Virus record (IMG/VR): IMGVR_UViG_3300021960_000470
Coordinates: 1 to 25,182 of that record
Length of the DNA: 25,182 bases
Source: a virus
Direction: 5' to 3' (one strand)
In this document: positions 1-9,138 of the stretch, piece after piece
Numbering within the stretch: position 1 is the stretch's first letter
Layout: every line of letters starts with the position of its first letter
Position numbers and translations under genes: made by a program
The notes under the pieces: model-generated
Database searches by the model: none
What the model was told of the DNA's origin: nothing
The model's input: the letters and a program-made list of their open reading frames with translations, nothing else

Positions 1-435
1 ACTCCCTTTTTATATCAAGGAAGTCAATCAGAAGAAGATACGAACTATTGGACTCCTTATTTTAATCAAGCCGTAGTTTATTCTGTCTATGGTTCCGAAG
101 CCAATACAAAAAGACCTATGAAAAATATAGGAAAACCTACAATAAAACAAGCAAAAGAAACTAAAGAAAACATTGATTTGGAAGATGACCCCGAATACAC
201 AATGGCGGGTATGGGTAAGTTAGACTATACTTTGGTTTCTGATAAAGAAGTTAAGGAAGCAATAGATGAATTGATTGGAGAACTAGAGTTTGTCGGTTAT
301 GATGACTTTGAGAGTAATGGGGTCAATTATGCTTCACCCGAACAATTCAATCAATTGATGGAAACTACTGCTCAGTTTTACTCAAATGAAGAAAGAATAC
401 AACACGCTAAAAAAATGCAGGAGAGATTACAATGA
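1..435 (+). CDS. Possible ADP-ribosyltransferase-like protein, 5'-truncated
   Basis: The reading frame is open from base 1, so the true start lies upstream; 144 residues are visible. The first visible stretch reads FLYQGSQ, then YWTP, then AVVYSVYGS, then KPTIKQA. The same series of motifs, in the same order, occurs in the gene at 24389 (LFQGAQ, HWTP, ALCYAFFGS, KPTIKQA), so the two are paralogues. The pattern L-[YF]-x-G followed by W/F-T-x...A-x-x-Y resembles the N-terminal half of some ADP-ribosyltransferase-fold proteins. I cannot see a clear catalytic glutamate, so this is a weak fold suggestion and not an assignment. The rest is acidic and helical. Its stop codon overlaps the next start (ATGA), so the two genes are probably translationally coupled. 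Confidence 0.6.
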   Translation, partial: TPFLYQGSQSEEDTNYWTPYFNQAVVYSVYGSEANTKRPMKNIGKPTIKQAKETKENIDLEDDPEYTMAGMGKLDYTLVSDKEVKEAIDELIGELEFVGYDDFESNGVNYASPEQFNQLMETTAQFYSNEERIQHAKKMQERLQ

Positions 436-440
436 GTTGG
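418..440 (+). repeat. Start-cassette repeat A, copy 1 (SD + start + tag)
   Basis: These 23 bases span the Shine-Dalgarno (CAGGAGAG), the start codon and the first codons of the 145-aa gene. They match 872-894 with one mismatch (425 versus 879). The shared core includes ATTACAATGAGTTGG. The repeat covers both noncoding and coding bases, so it looks like a copied or recombined gene header. Confidence 0.8.
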
Positions 441-869
441 AAAGATATAATCAAATCAAGATTTGAACATGATAGAAAGGGCGTTGCTGGCCCTAGTTAT
501 TTAGAAGAATCTAATGCTTGGGAAGATATGGAAAACCCAAAAGAAATGAAAGATTTTATGACTAAAGACCAAATGGGAAGCGGTATTCAATATGAATTAA
601 AGGATAAAACTTATGTTGGTGTTGATAAATTTATAACGGCCTTTAAAAAAGTTTCAGGTAAAAATAAATTCAATAGAGGTAGATATGGTGTTTCTAATAC
701 TATTTCGGGCGTTCTTATGGAAATTATGCAACAAGAAGATAACTTGCCCCAAAGAAAAGCATTATGGGAATTAATTCAAGAATATTTTTCTAATCCCCAA
801 TCATGGGAAAGAACAGGCGGAGAAGGCTGGACTACTGATGAAAAGAACATTCCTTCATGGAAAAGATAA
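432..869 (+). CDS. Hypothetical protein with N-terminal MSWKDIIK tag
   Basis: This 145-aa protein is not recognised. It begins with MSWKDIIKSRF, the clearest example of a Trp-containing N-terminal peptide that recurs on unrelated proteins in this window. The start is fixed by GGAGAG seven bases upstream and by an ATGA overlap with the preceding gene. The body is mixed charged and helical with several Trp residues, and it ends in a Trp/Gly-rich tail (GGEGW). There are no cysteines, membrane segments or known motifs. If the tag is a capsid-targeting signal, this would be a small internal virion protein, but that is inference. Confidence 0.75.
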   Translation: MSWKDIIKSRFEHDRKGVAGPSYLEESNAWEDMENPKEMKDFMTKDQMGSGIQYELKDKTYVGVDKFITAFKKVSGKNKFNRGRYGVSNTISGVLMEIMQQEDNLPQRKALWELIQEYFSNPQSWERTGGEGWTTDEKNIPSWKR

Positions 870-871
870 TT

Positions 872-894
872 CAGGAGAAATTACAATGAGTTGG
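872..894 (+). repeat. Start-cassette repeat A, copy 2
   Basis: Second copy of the 23-base header at 418-440, with one mismatch. It contains the Shine-Dalgarno CAGGAGA, the spacer ATTACA and the ATG AGT TGG start of the 759-aa gene. The downstream protein sequences diverge immediately after the tag. Confidence 0.8.
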
Positions 895-3165
895 TTTGAG
901 CAGTTAAAAATGATTCCATCGAACAAAAATACTTTGGCCTTTGTAATTGTTAATGCTGCTCAAACAGCAAAAGCAGTTGAAGACATTAAAAATCTTAAAA
1001 CTGAGCCCCAAAAATTGAAAGATGTGCTTCGTCAAGTGGATGCAGGGACAATTGACCTGCAAAAACTGAAAGATTTATACGGTCAACCTCCGTTTGGCGA
1101 CCAAACCATTGAGCAAATGCAAGAAAATATTCAAAAATTGAAGGAAGCCGCTAGTTTTATGACAATTGATGATGTAAGAAGGCTACTCAATGAGGCTATG
1201 GAGGCCAAAAGTCAATCAAATCAACAAAAAGTTGATGAAATTTTGGAAGAAATTGAGCAAAATGCTAATTTAGGTAAGAGAACCCTCCAATCCAACCGAG
1301 ATATTAGAGATGCTTTGGACATTTTGCGTGAAAAATCAGGAAAATCTGTAATTATGTTTGAAAATCCACCATCAAATGAGCAACTTTTGGCTGATTTTGC
1401 CGAAGCAATCGGCGGAGAACTAAAAGAAGGCTCAATTTTGACAGATTTAAAAGATAATGGTGAATTAGTTGCTCTAATGGTTCCAAAAAGAAGCAAAAAG
1501 ACAAAGGAAATCATTGACGATGATGCGACTATTACGCAAAAAGACAGGGTTAAGCAAACTTACAACAAAATTATGAGAAATCCCGATGGAAGCAAGACAA
1601 ATACGAAAATGTTATTTGTTTCAGGCAGCGAATCTGTTGAAGTTGATGATTTAGTTCGTCAAAAGAAGATTTTTGTAGCAACAGGCGAAAAAATGGAAAT
1701 CGTTGAGCCTTTTACTGGTGCTTCTGTTATGAAATACATTAGTGCGGTTGATAATATTGCTGGAAGTGTAAGAGCATTTAGGCCTAAAAAATTTCCAAAC
1801 GGTTCTGACTTTGCTTCTGTTATTTTCTTGGATAAATCTAGTCCTAAATCTTTAAATGTTAATCCTTTTGTTAAAATTATTCTTACAAACGACTTTCCTA
1901 ATGATTGGGCTAAACCTTTCTTTAATTCTATAAGAGTCCAGCAGTTACTTACAGAAGAACAGGCAACTGAAACAATTATTGAAGAGATTTATCAAGCATT
2001 AATTGCTGGTAAAACATCTACTGATAGAAAGTTTAATATTCGTGCTTTTACTAGTATTGATGGACTTGGCTCAAAGTCTAGAAAACAAATTACTTCTGAA
2101 ATTAGAAAAATTATTTCTGATAGTGAGAGAATCCAGAACATAATTTCCACAGAAGCACTAAATAGACAAAAAGAACAATTGACATTCCTTGAAGGTAATT
2201 TTACTATTAAAGAGGCTACTGCTTATATTAACTCTTTAGAAGATGAACTATTTTATGAAGAAGGTGAAGATTTTACTGTTGAATATTTTAGAGACGGATA
2301 TGACACAAAGTTTCTTGGGCCTGACCTTGATGAAAATGGAAACGAACAATATGATGAATCTGGACAAAAAATAATGAGATGGTATTCAGGTAAAGAAAAA
2401 GCAAATTATGCAGTAATTAAAGTTATTGATGATGAAACAGGAGAATTAAAACAAGTTTCTCCCAAAACTGCATATAAGGAAGGAGTTAGAGGTAAAACTG
2501 CTGAGTTATCCGAAAGTGCAAAAACAAAGACTGAGGAAACACTTTCTAATCTTAAACAAAAATTAGAAACAGCCATGCGAAGAAAAGCAAAATTACCGAA
2601 GGATAAACTTGAATCTATTTCAAGACAAGAAGAAAAAATTAAGAATCTCAAAAGAGATATTGCTCAAACTGAGAAAAGATTAGAAGGTAAAAAAGAAATA
2701 GATATTTCTGCTCAAACTGAAACCCTTCGTCAAGAAGTTTTAAACATGGAAGATTTTGAAGCATATATTATTATGATGGGTAAAAAATTAAAGGATAGTG
2801 GGGGCTTAATAAAACTCGCTGACACTTTAGAAAATAAAGCATCTGCTTTAGAGACAATTACTCCCGAAAGAAGTTTAAGTTTCTTTGCTCAAGTTGATGA
2901 GTTGGTTGGCGACGAGGAAGTAAGGGAATCCTTTAAGACCATAGACGCTAACCCCGATTCAGCAGAAGCGCAAGAGGCGGCTAAGAAATTAAATGACAAT
3001 ATGCCTAACATTATAGAAAATATCAAAAAACAGATTATTGAAGGGTTTAAATTACATCTTGAGAAATTTGTTAAAAATCCAGCCTCATTCCCAGACAACC
3101 AAGTTATTCTTGCTAATAAAAGGTTCCTTGAGGCAAACATCATTAGACAACAAGTGAGTGATTAG
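886..3165 (+). CDS. Large hypothetical protein with MSWFEQLK tag
   Basis: This 759-aa protein is not recognised. An in-frame ATG at 838 would overlap the previous gene and has no ribosome-binding site. The ATG at 886 has AGGAGA at good spacing and yields the tag MSWFEQLKM, so I chose it. The N-terminal third is helical with a Gln/Lys/Glu-rich stretch. A mixed alpha/beta segment follows (about residues 160-420), then a long charged coiled coil (about 550-610), and a helical C-terminus. No catalytic motif is apparent. It sits with the 815- and 692-aa proteins just ahead of the terminase gene. Length and location would suit an internal virion, scaffold-like or baseplate component, but nothing in the sequence decides this. 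Confidence 0.75.
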   Translation: MSWFEQLKMIPSNKNTLAFVIVNAAQTAKAVEDIKNLKTEPQKLKDVLRQVDAGTIDLQKLKDLYGQPPFGDQTIEQMQENIQKLKEAASFMTIDDVRRLLNEAMEAKSQSNQQKVDEILEEIEQNANLGKRTLQSNRDIRDALDILREKSGKSVIMFENPPSNEQLLADFAEAIGGELKEGSILTDLKDNGELVALMVPKRSKKTKEIIDDDATITQKDRVKQTYNKIMRNPDGSKTNTKMLFVSGSESVEVDDLVRQKKIFVATGEKMEIVEPFTGASVMKYISAVDNIAGSVRAFRPKKFPNGSDFASVIFLDKSSPKSLNVNPFVKIILTNDFPNDWAKPFFNSIRVQQLLTEEQATETIIEEIYQALIAGKTSTDRKFNIRAFTSIDGLGSKSRKQITSEIRKIISDSERIQNIISTEALNRQKEQLTFLEGNFTIKEATAYINSLEDELFYEEGEDFTVEYFRDGYDTKFLGPDLDENGNEQYDESGQKIMRWYSGKEKANYAVIKVIDDETGELKQVSPKTAYKEGVRGKTAELSESAKTKTEETLSNLKQKLETAMRRKAKLPKDKLESISRQEEKIKNLKRDIAQTEKRLEGKKEIDISAQTETLRQEVLNMEDFEAYIIMMGKKLKDSGGLIKLADTLENKASALETITPERSLSFFAQVDELVGDEEVRESFKTIDANPDSAEAQEAAKKLNDNMPNIIENIKKQIIEGFKLHLEKFVKNPASFPDNQVILANKRFLEANIIRQQVSD

Positions 3166-3166
3166 G

Positions 3167-5614
3167 ATGGTTGAATTAACAAAGGAAGAAAAAGAAATGC
3201 TAGACCTTAGCCGTGAAAGGCTTGAAGGATTAGCGAGAGCAGAAACCGCCGAGAAAAGAACCGAGATGCGTTCTATTTTAAATCGCTTTACCGATTCTCT
3301 TAGAGATAAGGCTCGGCTAATTGAAGATGCTTCCGAAAGAGAAAAAGCACTATCGGGTATTGCTGAGAAAGGAAAAGCAGCAAGAAAATATATTACAGAA
3401 CAATTGAAAACCAAGCCTATGAAACAGGAACGGGCTTCGCAACAACAGTCTTCTGGAATGGTTTCAAACATTATGTCTTTAAATCTATATAATCAAGGAG
3501 CAAGAGTTTCTTCTAATCAATTACTAAATCAAAAAATTAAAGGAAGCATTGATGTTAGGAGTCCCAAAGCAGAAGTGATGAAAGAACTAAATATGATGCT
3601 TGGCCCTACATCTTTAATTAATGAAGAATTAAGATATAATCTTGAAAAGGTAAAAGAAGTTCTTGAAGATAGATTAGAAACTACTCAATATAGTTCTTTT
3701 ACTATTGATATTAATAGTGTTCTAGGAGCGATTGATGTTTCTAAGAAAAGCAATCGTATTGAAGTATATAATTACTGGGCAAAAATTGGTGGCCTATATG
3801 AACAGTTTGAAGAAGATATGGCTAACTTCTTTATTGAAGTTAGAGAAATTGAATGGGATGAGACTACTCAATCTAAGTTTGATGATTTGTCTCGTCGGTT
3901 TAATGATTTAAACTTAGAATATATTGCTAAGTTTGATAATGTTGATAGAAAATTTGAGTCTGGTTATCATCGTTTCTTTAACGCTGTTTCTTATAAACTG
4001 GCTATGGATAGAATGCTTACTAAAGAAACTAATGCAGGAAATTACAAAGATGAATTTGATGCCGCAGATGTGAACCAAGAACTATTACAGGATATGAGTA
4101 GTTCTCTTTCTAGAGGTAGTAATGAAGGCGATACTGTTGATTTATCTGAATTAGGAGAAGAATACACTTGGAAAGATGAATTAGGACATATTTTAGAATC
4201 AACTGACCCTTTATTGGTTTATGAATATAATAGAGGAGAAAAGTTAATTGCTATTACTCAAGATATGGAAAGAGAAATTCTTGAAGTTCTTGATGATATT
4301 TTAGATAGTTTAGATGAGGGAGAAGGAGTTACTTTAGAAACTACTAGAGATGTTGAAGAATGGTTAGAACAAGTTGAAGATACTCAGATTCTTGATGAAG
4401 GCGAAGTTGATGTTATGGCCTTGCCTATTTCTGTTCTTAATAATGCTAAGTTTAATCAAATTTATGAAGAAGATTCATTCCCTTCTTTTGTTGATGGAGA
4501 AAAAATTAGTGTTCAAAATATTGATAACATTAAAAATTTCTTTAATGACTTATATGAAATTTTAAGTGATGACGATTTCCGAATGGAGGTTGAAGCCCGA
4601 AGTTCCAAAGGAAGAGGAAGAGGTAGTGATTTTGAAGCAAGAGAAGCACAAGGTTCAACCGTTGGTTTAATTGGTGGAGCAAAGGTTCCCTTGTCTTTAA
4701 ATCAAAAAGGCCAACTAAGAGGAGAATTAGAAGGTTTTAAAAGTGACTTGCAGAAGATGATGGATTCTGCTATTGCTTATTTCTTTGACCCGATTTATAG
4801 TGGTATGCTACCTATTGAAATGCCTAATTTTGCTTCTAGTATTGGTTCAAAGGTTATGCAAACCTTAAGTCTTGATTTGGGCTTAGATACTGTTATGTCT
4901 GGTGCGTATGATACTCTTTTTGAGGGTTCAAGAGAAGAAATTGATGTTGGGGATATGAATGCTATTGCTGATTTTCTCAATGTTATCTTTATGCCCGAAG
5001 TTAAAATTGATTCTGGTTTGATTACTGATGGTGAAGAGTTTGCTGACGCATTAACTGAAATTTTTGGTCAAGGCACTCAAGAGAAAAACAATAATTATGC
5101 TGCCGCACTATTGCATCATTATATGCGAGAAACTGGAAGCATGGAAAAAGAAAAGAAAGACTTTGATGGTAAGTCTATTAAGAAAAGAGCCGAGCAATTT
5201 TACAAAGACTTCAAAGCACGAAAACCTTTCCCTGTTTTTGCTTTGCCTCATTGGTTAGACATGAATCAAGGTATTCTTACGAAAAAATCTCCTGCTTCTA
5301 AGAAAGCATATAACAATTTGAAGGCTATCTTTGAGTCGGCTCAAGTGGACTTACCTGTTCTTCTTCACAAATTATTAAAGGCTCACGATGCAATTAGAGA
5401 ACAATTAGGAAAGCAAGTTATTTACGGACAAATTCCTCTTAATGATTACGGTATTAATAAGATGATTACTAAACTTCAAGTTGATGATAATATTGACTTG
5501 ACTTCATTTGAGGTGGAACAGATTATTAAGGCTGTTGATTCTCACGAAAATATTTCAAGAGAATATGGTATTAGTAGTGAACAGGTTTATCTAATCAAAG
5601 CATCGTTTAGGTGA
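3167..5614 (+). CDS. Large acidic hypothetical protein, possible C-terminal HTH
   Basis: This 815-aa acidic, largely helical protein is not recognised. Two starts are possible: GTG at 3158 (overlapping the upstream stop) or ATG at 3167. I prefer the ATG because AGTGATTAGG just before it mimics the GGTGATTAA ribosome-binding sites used elsewhere in this window. The first 80 residues are strongly charged and probably coiled. An Arg/Gly/Ser-rich linker (about residues 480-495) separates two halves. The last 36 residues (about 780-815), containing ISREYGISSEQVYLIKASF, have the spacing of a small helix-turn-helix like those that follow homing-type or HNH proteins. An internal YTWKDELGHILE only loosely resembles the tag motif. 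Confidence 0.7.
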   Translation: MVELTKEEKEMLDLSRERLEGLARAETAEKRTEMRSILNRFTDSLRDKARLIEDASEREKALSGIAEKGKAARKYITEQLKTKPMKQERASQQQSSGMVSNIMSLNLYNQGARVSSNQLLNQKIKGSIDVRSPKAEVMKELNMMLGPTSLINEELRYNLEKVKEVLEDRLETTQYSSFTIDINSVLGAIDVSKKSNRIEVYNYWAKIGGLYEQFEEDMANFFIEVREIEWDETTQSKFDDLSRRFNDLNLEYIAKFDNVDRKFESGYHRFFNAVSYKLAMDRMLTKETNAGNYKDEFDAADVNQELLQDMSSSLSRGSNEGDTVDLSELGEEYTWKDELGHILESTDPLLVYEYNRGEKLIAITQDMEREILEVLDDILDSLDEGEGVTLETTRDVEEWLEQVEDTQILDEGEVDVMALPISVLNNAKFNQIYEEDSFPSFVDGEKISVQNIDNIKNFFNDLYEILSDDDFRMEVEARSSKGRGRGSDFEAREAQGSTVGLIGGAKVPLSLNQKGQLRGELEGFKSDLQKMMDSAIAYFFDPIYSGMLPIEMPNFASSIGSKVMQTLSLDLGLDTVMSGAYDTLFEGSREEIDVGDMNAIADFLNVIFMPEVKIDSGLITDGEEFADALTEIFGQGTQEKNNNYAAALLHHYMRETGSMEKEKKDFDGKSIKKRAEQFYKDFKARKPFPVFALPHWLDMNQGILTKKSPASKKAYNNLKAIFESAQVDLPVLLHKLLKAHDAIREQLGKQVIYGQIPLNDYGINKMITKLQVDDNIDLTSFEVEQIIKAVDSHENISREYGISSEQVYLIKASFR

Positions 5615-5620
5615 TGTTTG

Positions 5621-7699
5621 ATGGTTAAGGTTCTTCCTGCGATATTTTCATATGAAGATATGAAAAGAAGGTTTGCTCAGGATAACCCTGACGACCCTTA
5701 TACTCGCAGAAAGGATTTAGAAACTGGTCTTTATGCTTTAGATAACTGGCTTATTCGTGTTGATGATGATAATAAAGCAATATCAACAGTCGGCTTCAAA
5801 GAACACCCATCACATACTGTTGTTGGTGGAATGTATGCTAGTGCTAAAGGAAGAGAAATAGGTGGAAATAATCGTGCATTACAGGATGCGAGAGAGCCAC
5901 AGTTAAATCAATCTAAACCTTTAGTTGCTGCTTTTGGACATAGGGATGGTAATAATGCTCGTTGGATTTCTACTGCAAAACAGAATGGATGGATTTTTCC
6001 AGATAGCGAGAATTGGGAACAAGCAAAACAAATGCTTCCCGAATCAGTAGTTAATGAATGGAATAGTGCATATCCTAATGGTAATTGGGCTATTCGTTCT
6101 ATTCGTGGTAAGGGTGAGTTTGCTAAGTGTATCTATCTTGACGACCCTGCTCCTGCTTGGTTTAATCTTCTCAAATACTTACCCGATAACACTTGGGATG
6201 ATTTTGAGTTGGGAGAACCTGCACCCGACTTAGGAACAAGAGACAGATTTAAAGACAAAAATATTAAGTCAAAGGGTAAAGCAGAATATAAGGCATTTGT
6301 CTCTCAGCAATATTTAAGACAGGTTAGCGACAGAATACCAAATGCAGGGACTACTTTAATGAAAGGTTGGTTAGAAAAATTAACTGAGATGAATCTAAAG
6401 AAAGGAAAATACTGGTTCTTTGGAACAAATGTAAAGCAAGACAATACTTATGTTATGATTGATGTTATCAAACAAGGAGAGCCTTACACAGCAACCGCAG
6501 ATAAGAAACTTAATTTGGAAGGATTTGAAACTGCTATTGTTTTTACAGGCGTTAGCAAAGAAATGGTCGGTAAAGTCAAAAGAGGACAAGGTATTCCAAA
6601 AGGAAGAAAATTTCTTAACATTCATGGAAAATATGGGGTGAGAGGATTGGGAAGAAAACCAAATAATAGGAGACTACCAAAAGAACCAAAGAATATTTTC
6701 CCAACTTTTGAGAAGTCTTGGAAAGATATTCTTAAGTGGAGGCCAGATAGTAGTTATGTTGATTTTGACTTTTATAAGCCACATGATGCTGGCGGATATA
6801 AAAGTAAAGCACCTGTTTCTATGAGAGATGCTAAAAAGGACGAAGATGTTCCAACAAACGAAAGAGTTTATGTTAGTGGGCATTACATTTATAGGGGTGA
6901 ACAATATCTTAAAAATACTGACATATATACAGAAGAAGATTTAGATATGTTCGCAAAAAAGATTTTAAGTAATCCTCCTTCTTCTAAACATGGTTGGTTT
7001 TATATTAAACCTAACAGAAATGAAATAATTGTTTTTGAAATGCTTGGTAAAGGAGATACCCTACCACAACAGGCAAAAACTAGTTCTCGTGCAGGTAAAG
7101 CAACAAATCCTTATGATTTAGCAGTAGTTTTCACTACAATTTATGACGGTGATTATGGAAAACCTAAACATCAATATTCTGATGAAGATGCTGGATATAA
7201 AAGGGGAGATGTAAAAGATGAATACCCTATGTGGGAAGAAGAAGTTATTCCTCAAAAAACCTTTGCAGAAGTAAAAGAAGTATTAGATAAATATGGAGTC
7301 ACTATGAGTAGTTTAGGCCCACAATTAGCAATTCAGCAGTTAGGGGCAGCATTATTAGAAGAAGTCCGTAATAAAAAAATGACAGAAGAAGAGAAAAATA
7401 AACTTTTAACAAGCCTAGAAGCATTTAAGCAAGGTAAAGTTAAGCCTGAAACACAACCAAAAGAAGAAAAGCCTGAAACTAAACCAGCCGTTTCTTCAAC
7501 ACTATCTCCTGCTGAGAGAAAGCAAAATGCAAGAGACAGAATAGATAAAATATTACAAACAAAACTTAACTGGCGATTACCCATAGGCCATGTAAGACCG
7601 ATGATTGACAAGACTATTTTAGATAATAGAAAGAAAAACATTTTTATCGGTAAAAAACAAAAAGAAGAAGTAGATAAATTACTTGAGGAGGCGTATTAA
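5621..7699 (+). CDS. Hypothetical multidomain protein, possible N-terminal GNAT-like domain
   Basis: 692 aa. The ATG at 5621 follows AGGTGAT, in which the upstream gene's TGA stop is embedded. Residues about 36-130 look like a degenerate GNAT acetyltransferase fold: a strand with DNWLIRVDDD, then VVGGMYASAKGREIGG in the place of the acetyl-CoA-binding motif, then a helix and KPLVAAF. The assignment is tentative because the usual R/Q-x-x-G-x-G/A signature is imperfect. The middle (about 210-350) is unassigned. At residues 366-373 there is SWKDILKW, an internal copy of the N-terminal tag seen on other proteins, suggesting fusion of two once-separate genes. A Pro/Glu/Lys-rich linker lies near 605-630, followed by a basic helical C-terminus. 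The TAA stop overlaps the terminase start. Confidence 0.7.
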   Translation: MVKVLPAIFSYEDMKRRFAQDNPDDPYTRRKDLETGLYALDNWLIRVDDDNKAISTVGFKEHPSHTVVGGMYASAKGREIGGNNRALQDAREPQLNQSKPLVAAFGHRDGNNARWISTAKQNGWIFPDSENWEQAKQMLPESVVNEWNSAYPNGNWAIRSIRGKGEFAKCIYLDDPAPAWFNLLKYLPDNTWDDFELGEPAPDLGTRDRFKDKNIKSKGKAEYKAFVSQQYLRQVSDRIPNAGTTLMKGWLEKLTEMNLKKGKYWFFGTNVKQDNTYVMIDVIKQGEPYTATADKKLNLEGFETAIVFTGVSKEMVGKVKRGQGIPKGRKFLNIHGKYGVRGLGRKPNNRRLPKEPKNIFPTFEKSWKDILKWRPDSSYVDFDFYKPHDAGGYKSKAPVSMRDAKKDEDVPTNERVYVSGHYIYRGEQYLKNTDIYTEEDLDMFAKKILSNPPSSKHGWFYIKPNRNEIIVFEMLGKGDTLPQQAKTSSRAGKATNPYDLAVVFTTIYDGDYGKPKHQYSDEDAGYKRGDVKDEYPMWEEEVIPQKTFAEVKEVLDKYGVTMSSLGPQLAIQQLGAALLEEVRNKKMTEEEKNKLLTSLEAFKQGKVKPETQPKEEKPETKPAVSSTLSPAERKQNARDRIDKILQTKLNWRLPIGHVRPMIDKTILDNRKKNIFIGKKQKEEVDKLLEEAY

Positions 7700-9129
7700 T
7701 GGAATTAGAAGCCTTCAATTTTGAACACGAAATGGATATGCAATTGTCCCGCAATTCATTTCCGTATTTCTTTCAAAATGTATTAGGTTTTGACTTTCCT
7801 TCCTATATTCAAGAATGGCACGAATTAATGAACACTACCCAAAGAACAGTTATTATTTGTTCCCGTGACCACGGTAAATCTGTATTTATGCACAGTTGGG
7901 TTGTATGGAAGTTAATTTTTGAAGAGCCACCATATCAAATGCTTTATATTTCTTCTAACCAAAAGCAGACTCTCGTTCACATGAGAGACATTGATAAAAT
8001 GTTCACCCATCCAATGCTTAAGAAGTTTAAACCCGCAAGAGGTTGGGCTATTGGAAACATTACATTAACCAATGGAAACCAAATCCTTGAGAGGTCGGTT
8101 GGTTCGCAGATTCGTGGGCTTCACCCTCAAGAAATTATTATTGACGACCCTTTGAAAGAGTTTAGTATGACAGGTATTCAAAAAGTGACTGATTGGTTTT
8201 ATGGTGATATGATTCCTACTCTTCACCACACCGCTTCTTTGCGTGTCATTGGAACTCCTTTCAGTTATACAGATATTTACCAACAATTAGCAGAAAATAC
8301 TGCTTATACTGTTAGAACTTACCCCTGTTTAAACGCACTAAACGAACCGCTATGGCCTGAGCGTTGGAACTATGAAGCATTAATGGCTCGTAAGGCGGAA
8401 GTTGGTTCATTGATGTTCACAAGAGAATATATGTGTGTTCCGATTTCAACAGGAACTTCTTTGTTTAGTCCAGAACATTTAGAGAATGCTAAGAATAAAG
8501 ACTTAGTATTGAAGCCTTTGAAGCGTGAAGGATATAAGTATTTTATTGGCGTAGACCCTGCTATTTCAACAGATGGCGACTATAATGTTATTACTGTCAT
8601 TGAAATGGACGCTAATGAAAATAAATCTATTGTCTATGTTGATAGAGCAAAAAATGTTCAGTTTCGTGAAAACATTCAAAAGGTAAAATTACTAAATCAG
8701 GTCTTTAGACCAGAAGTTATTCTGTTTGAAACAAACACATTTGCTAAATCCTTTACTCAAGAACTTCGGCAAGTTGCTGATGTAAATGTTCATGATTTTG
8801 ATACAACCCGAAGAAAGAAACAGGAGATTATTCTTAATTTACAGATGACTCTTGAAAATGGAAAGATTAACTTTCCATACGGCAACGAAGAGAGTAGAAA
8901 AGTTTCTTCATTATTGATTGAAGAAATGTCAATGTTTGCGATTACTGAACGAGGAAAGTTTGAGGGAATTGGGGCGCATGACGACATGGTGATGAGCCTT
9001 GCTTTAGCAAATGCGGCCACATACCAAGCCTCGGATAACTTCATACTCCTTGATGATTTAGGACTGTTTGGTGATGAGCCACAACGACCACAACAGGGCT
9101 TTTCGTCCACCATAGGCTTGAACTTTTGA
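7699..9129 (+). CDS. terL: Terminase large subunit (DNA-packaging ATPase/nuclease)
   Basis: This 476-aa protein is the motor that cuts and pumps concatemeric viral DNA into the prohead through the portal. It has the full two-domain set. In the ATPase, Walker A is SRDHGKS (55-61), Walker B is EIIIDDP (145-151) and the coupling motif is IGTP (184-187). In the RNase H-like nuclease, the acidic residues are D286 in GVDPA, E344 in LFET and D428/D429 in AHDDM. Its length is normal for the family. It starts with a TAATG overlap after a strong GAGGAGG. No small terminase subunit is recognisable next to it; the gene that follows carries DNA-binding domains instead. Confidence 0.97.
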   Translation: MELEAFNFEHEMDMQLSRNSFPYFFQNVLGFDFPSYIQEWHELMNTTQRTVIICSRDHGKSVFMHSWVVWKLIFEEPPYQMLYISSNQKQTLVHMRDIDKMFTHPMLKKFKPARGWAIGNITLTNGNQILERSVGSQIRGLHPQEIIIDDPLKEFSMTGIQKVTDWFYGDMIPTLHHTASLRVIGTPFSYTDIYQQLAENTAYTVRTYPCLNALNEPLWPERWNYEALMARKAEVGSLMFTREYMCVPISTGTSLFSPEHLENAKNKDLVLKPLKREGYKYFIGVDPAISTDGDYNVITVIEMDANENKSIVYVDRAKNVQFRENIQKVKLLNQVFRPEVILFETNTFAKSFTQELRQVADVNVHDFDTTRRKKQEIILNLQMTLENGKINFPYGNEESRKVSSLLIEEMSMFAITERGKFEGIGAHDDMVMSLALANAATYQASDNFILLDDLGLFGDEPQRPQQGFSSTIGLNF

Positions 9130-9138
9130 GGTATTTAT

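Noticed and set aside
838-885. Upstream in-frame ATG for the 759-aa gene
   Set aside because: It lies inside the preceding gene with no ribosome-binding site; the ATG at 886 has AGGAGA and matches the repeated header.
3085-3471. Minus-strand open frame across the 759/815-aa junction
   Set aside because: Low-complexity Ser/Leu/Ile composition typical of an antisense shadow; both plus-strand genes are supported by start signals.
4374-4565. Alternative-frame open frame within the 815-aa gene
   Set aside because: Leu/Met/Lys-rich translation without a start signal, fully inside a continuous gene.
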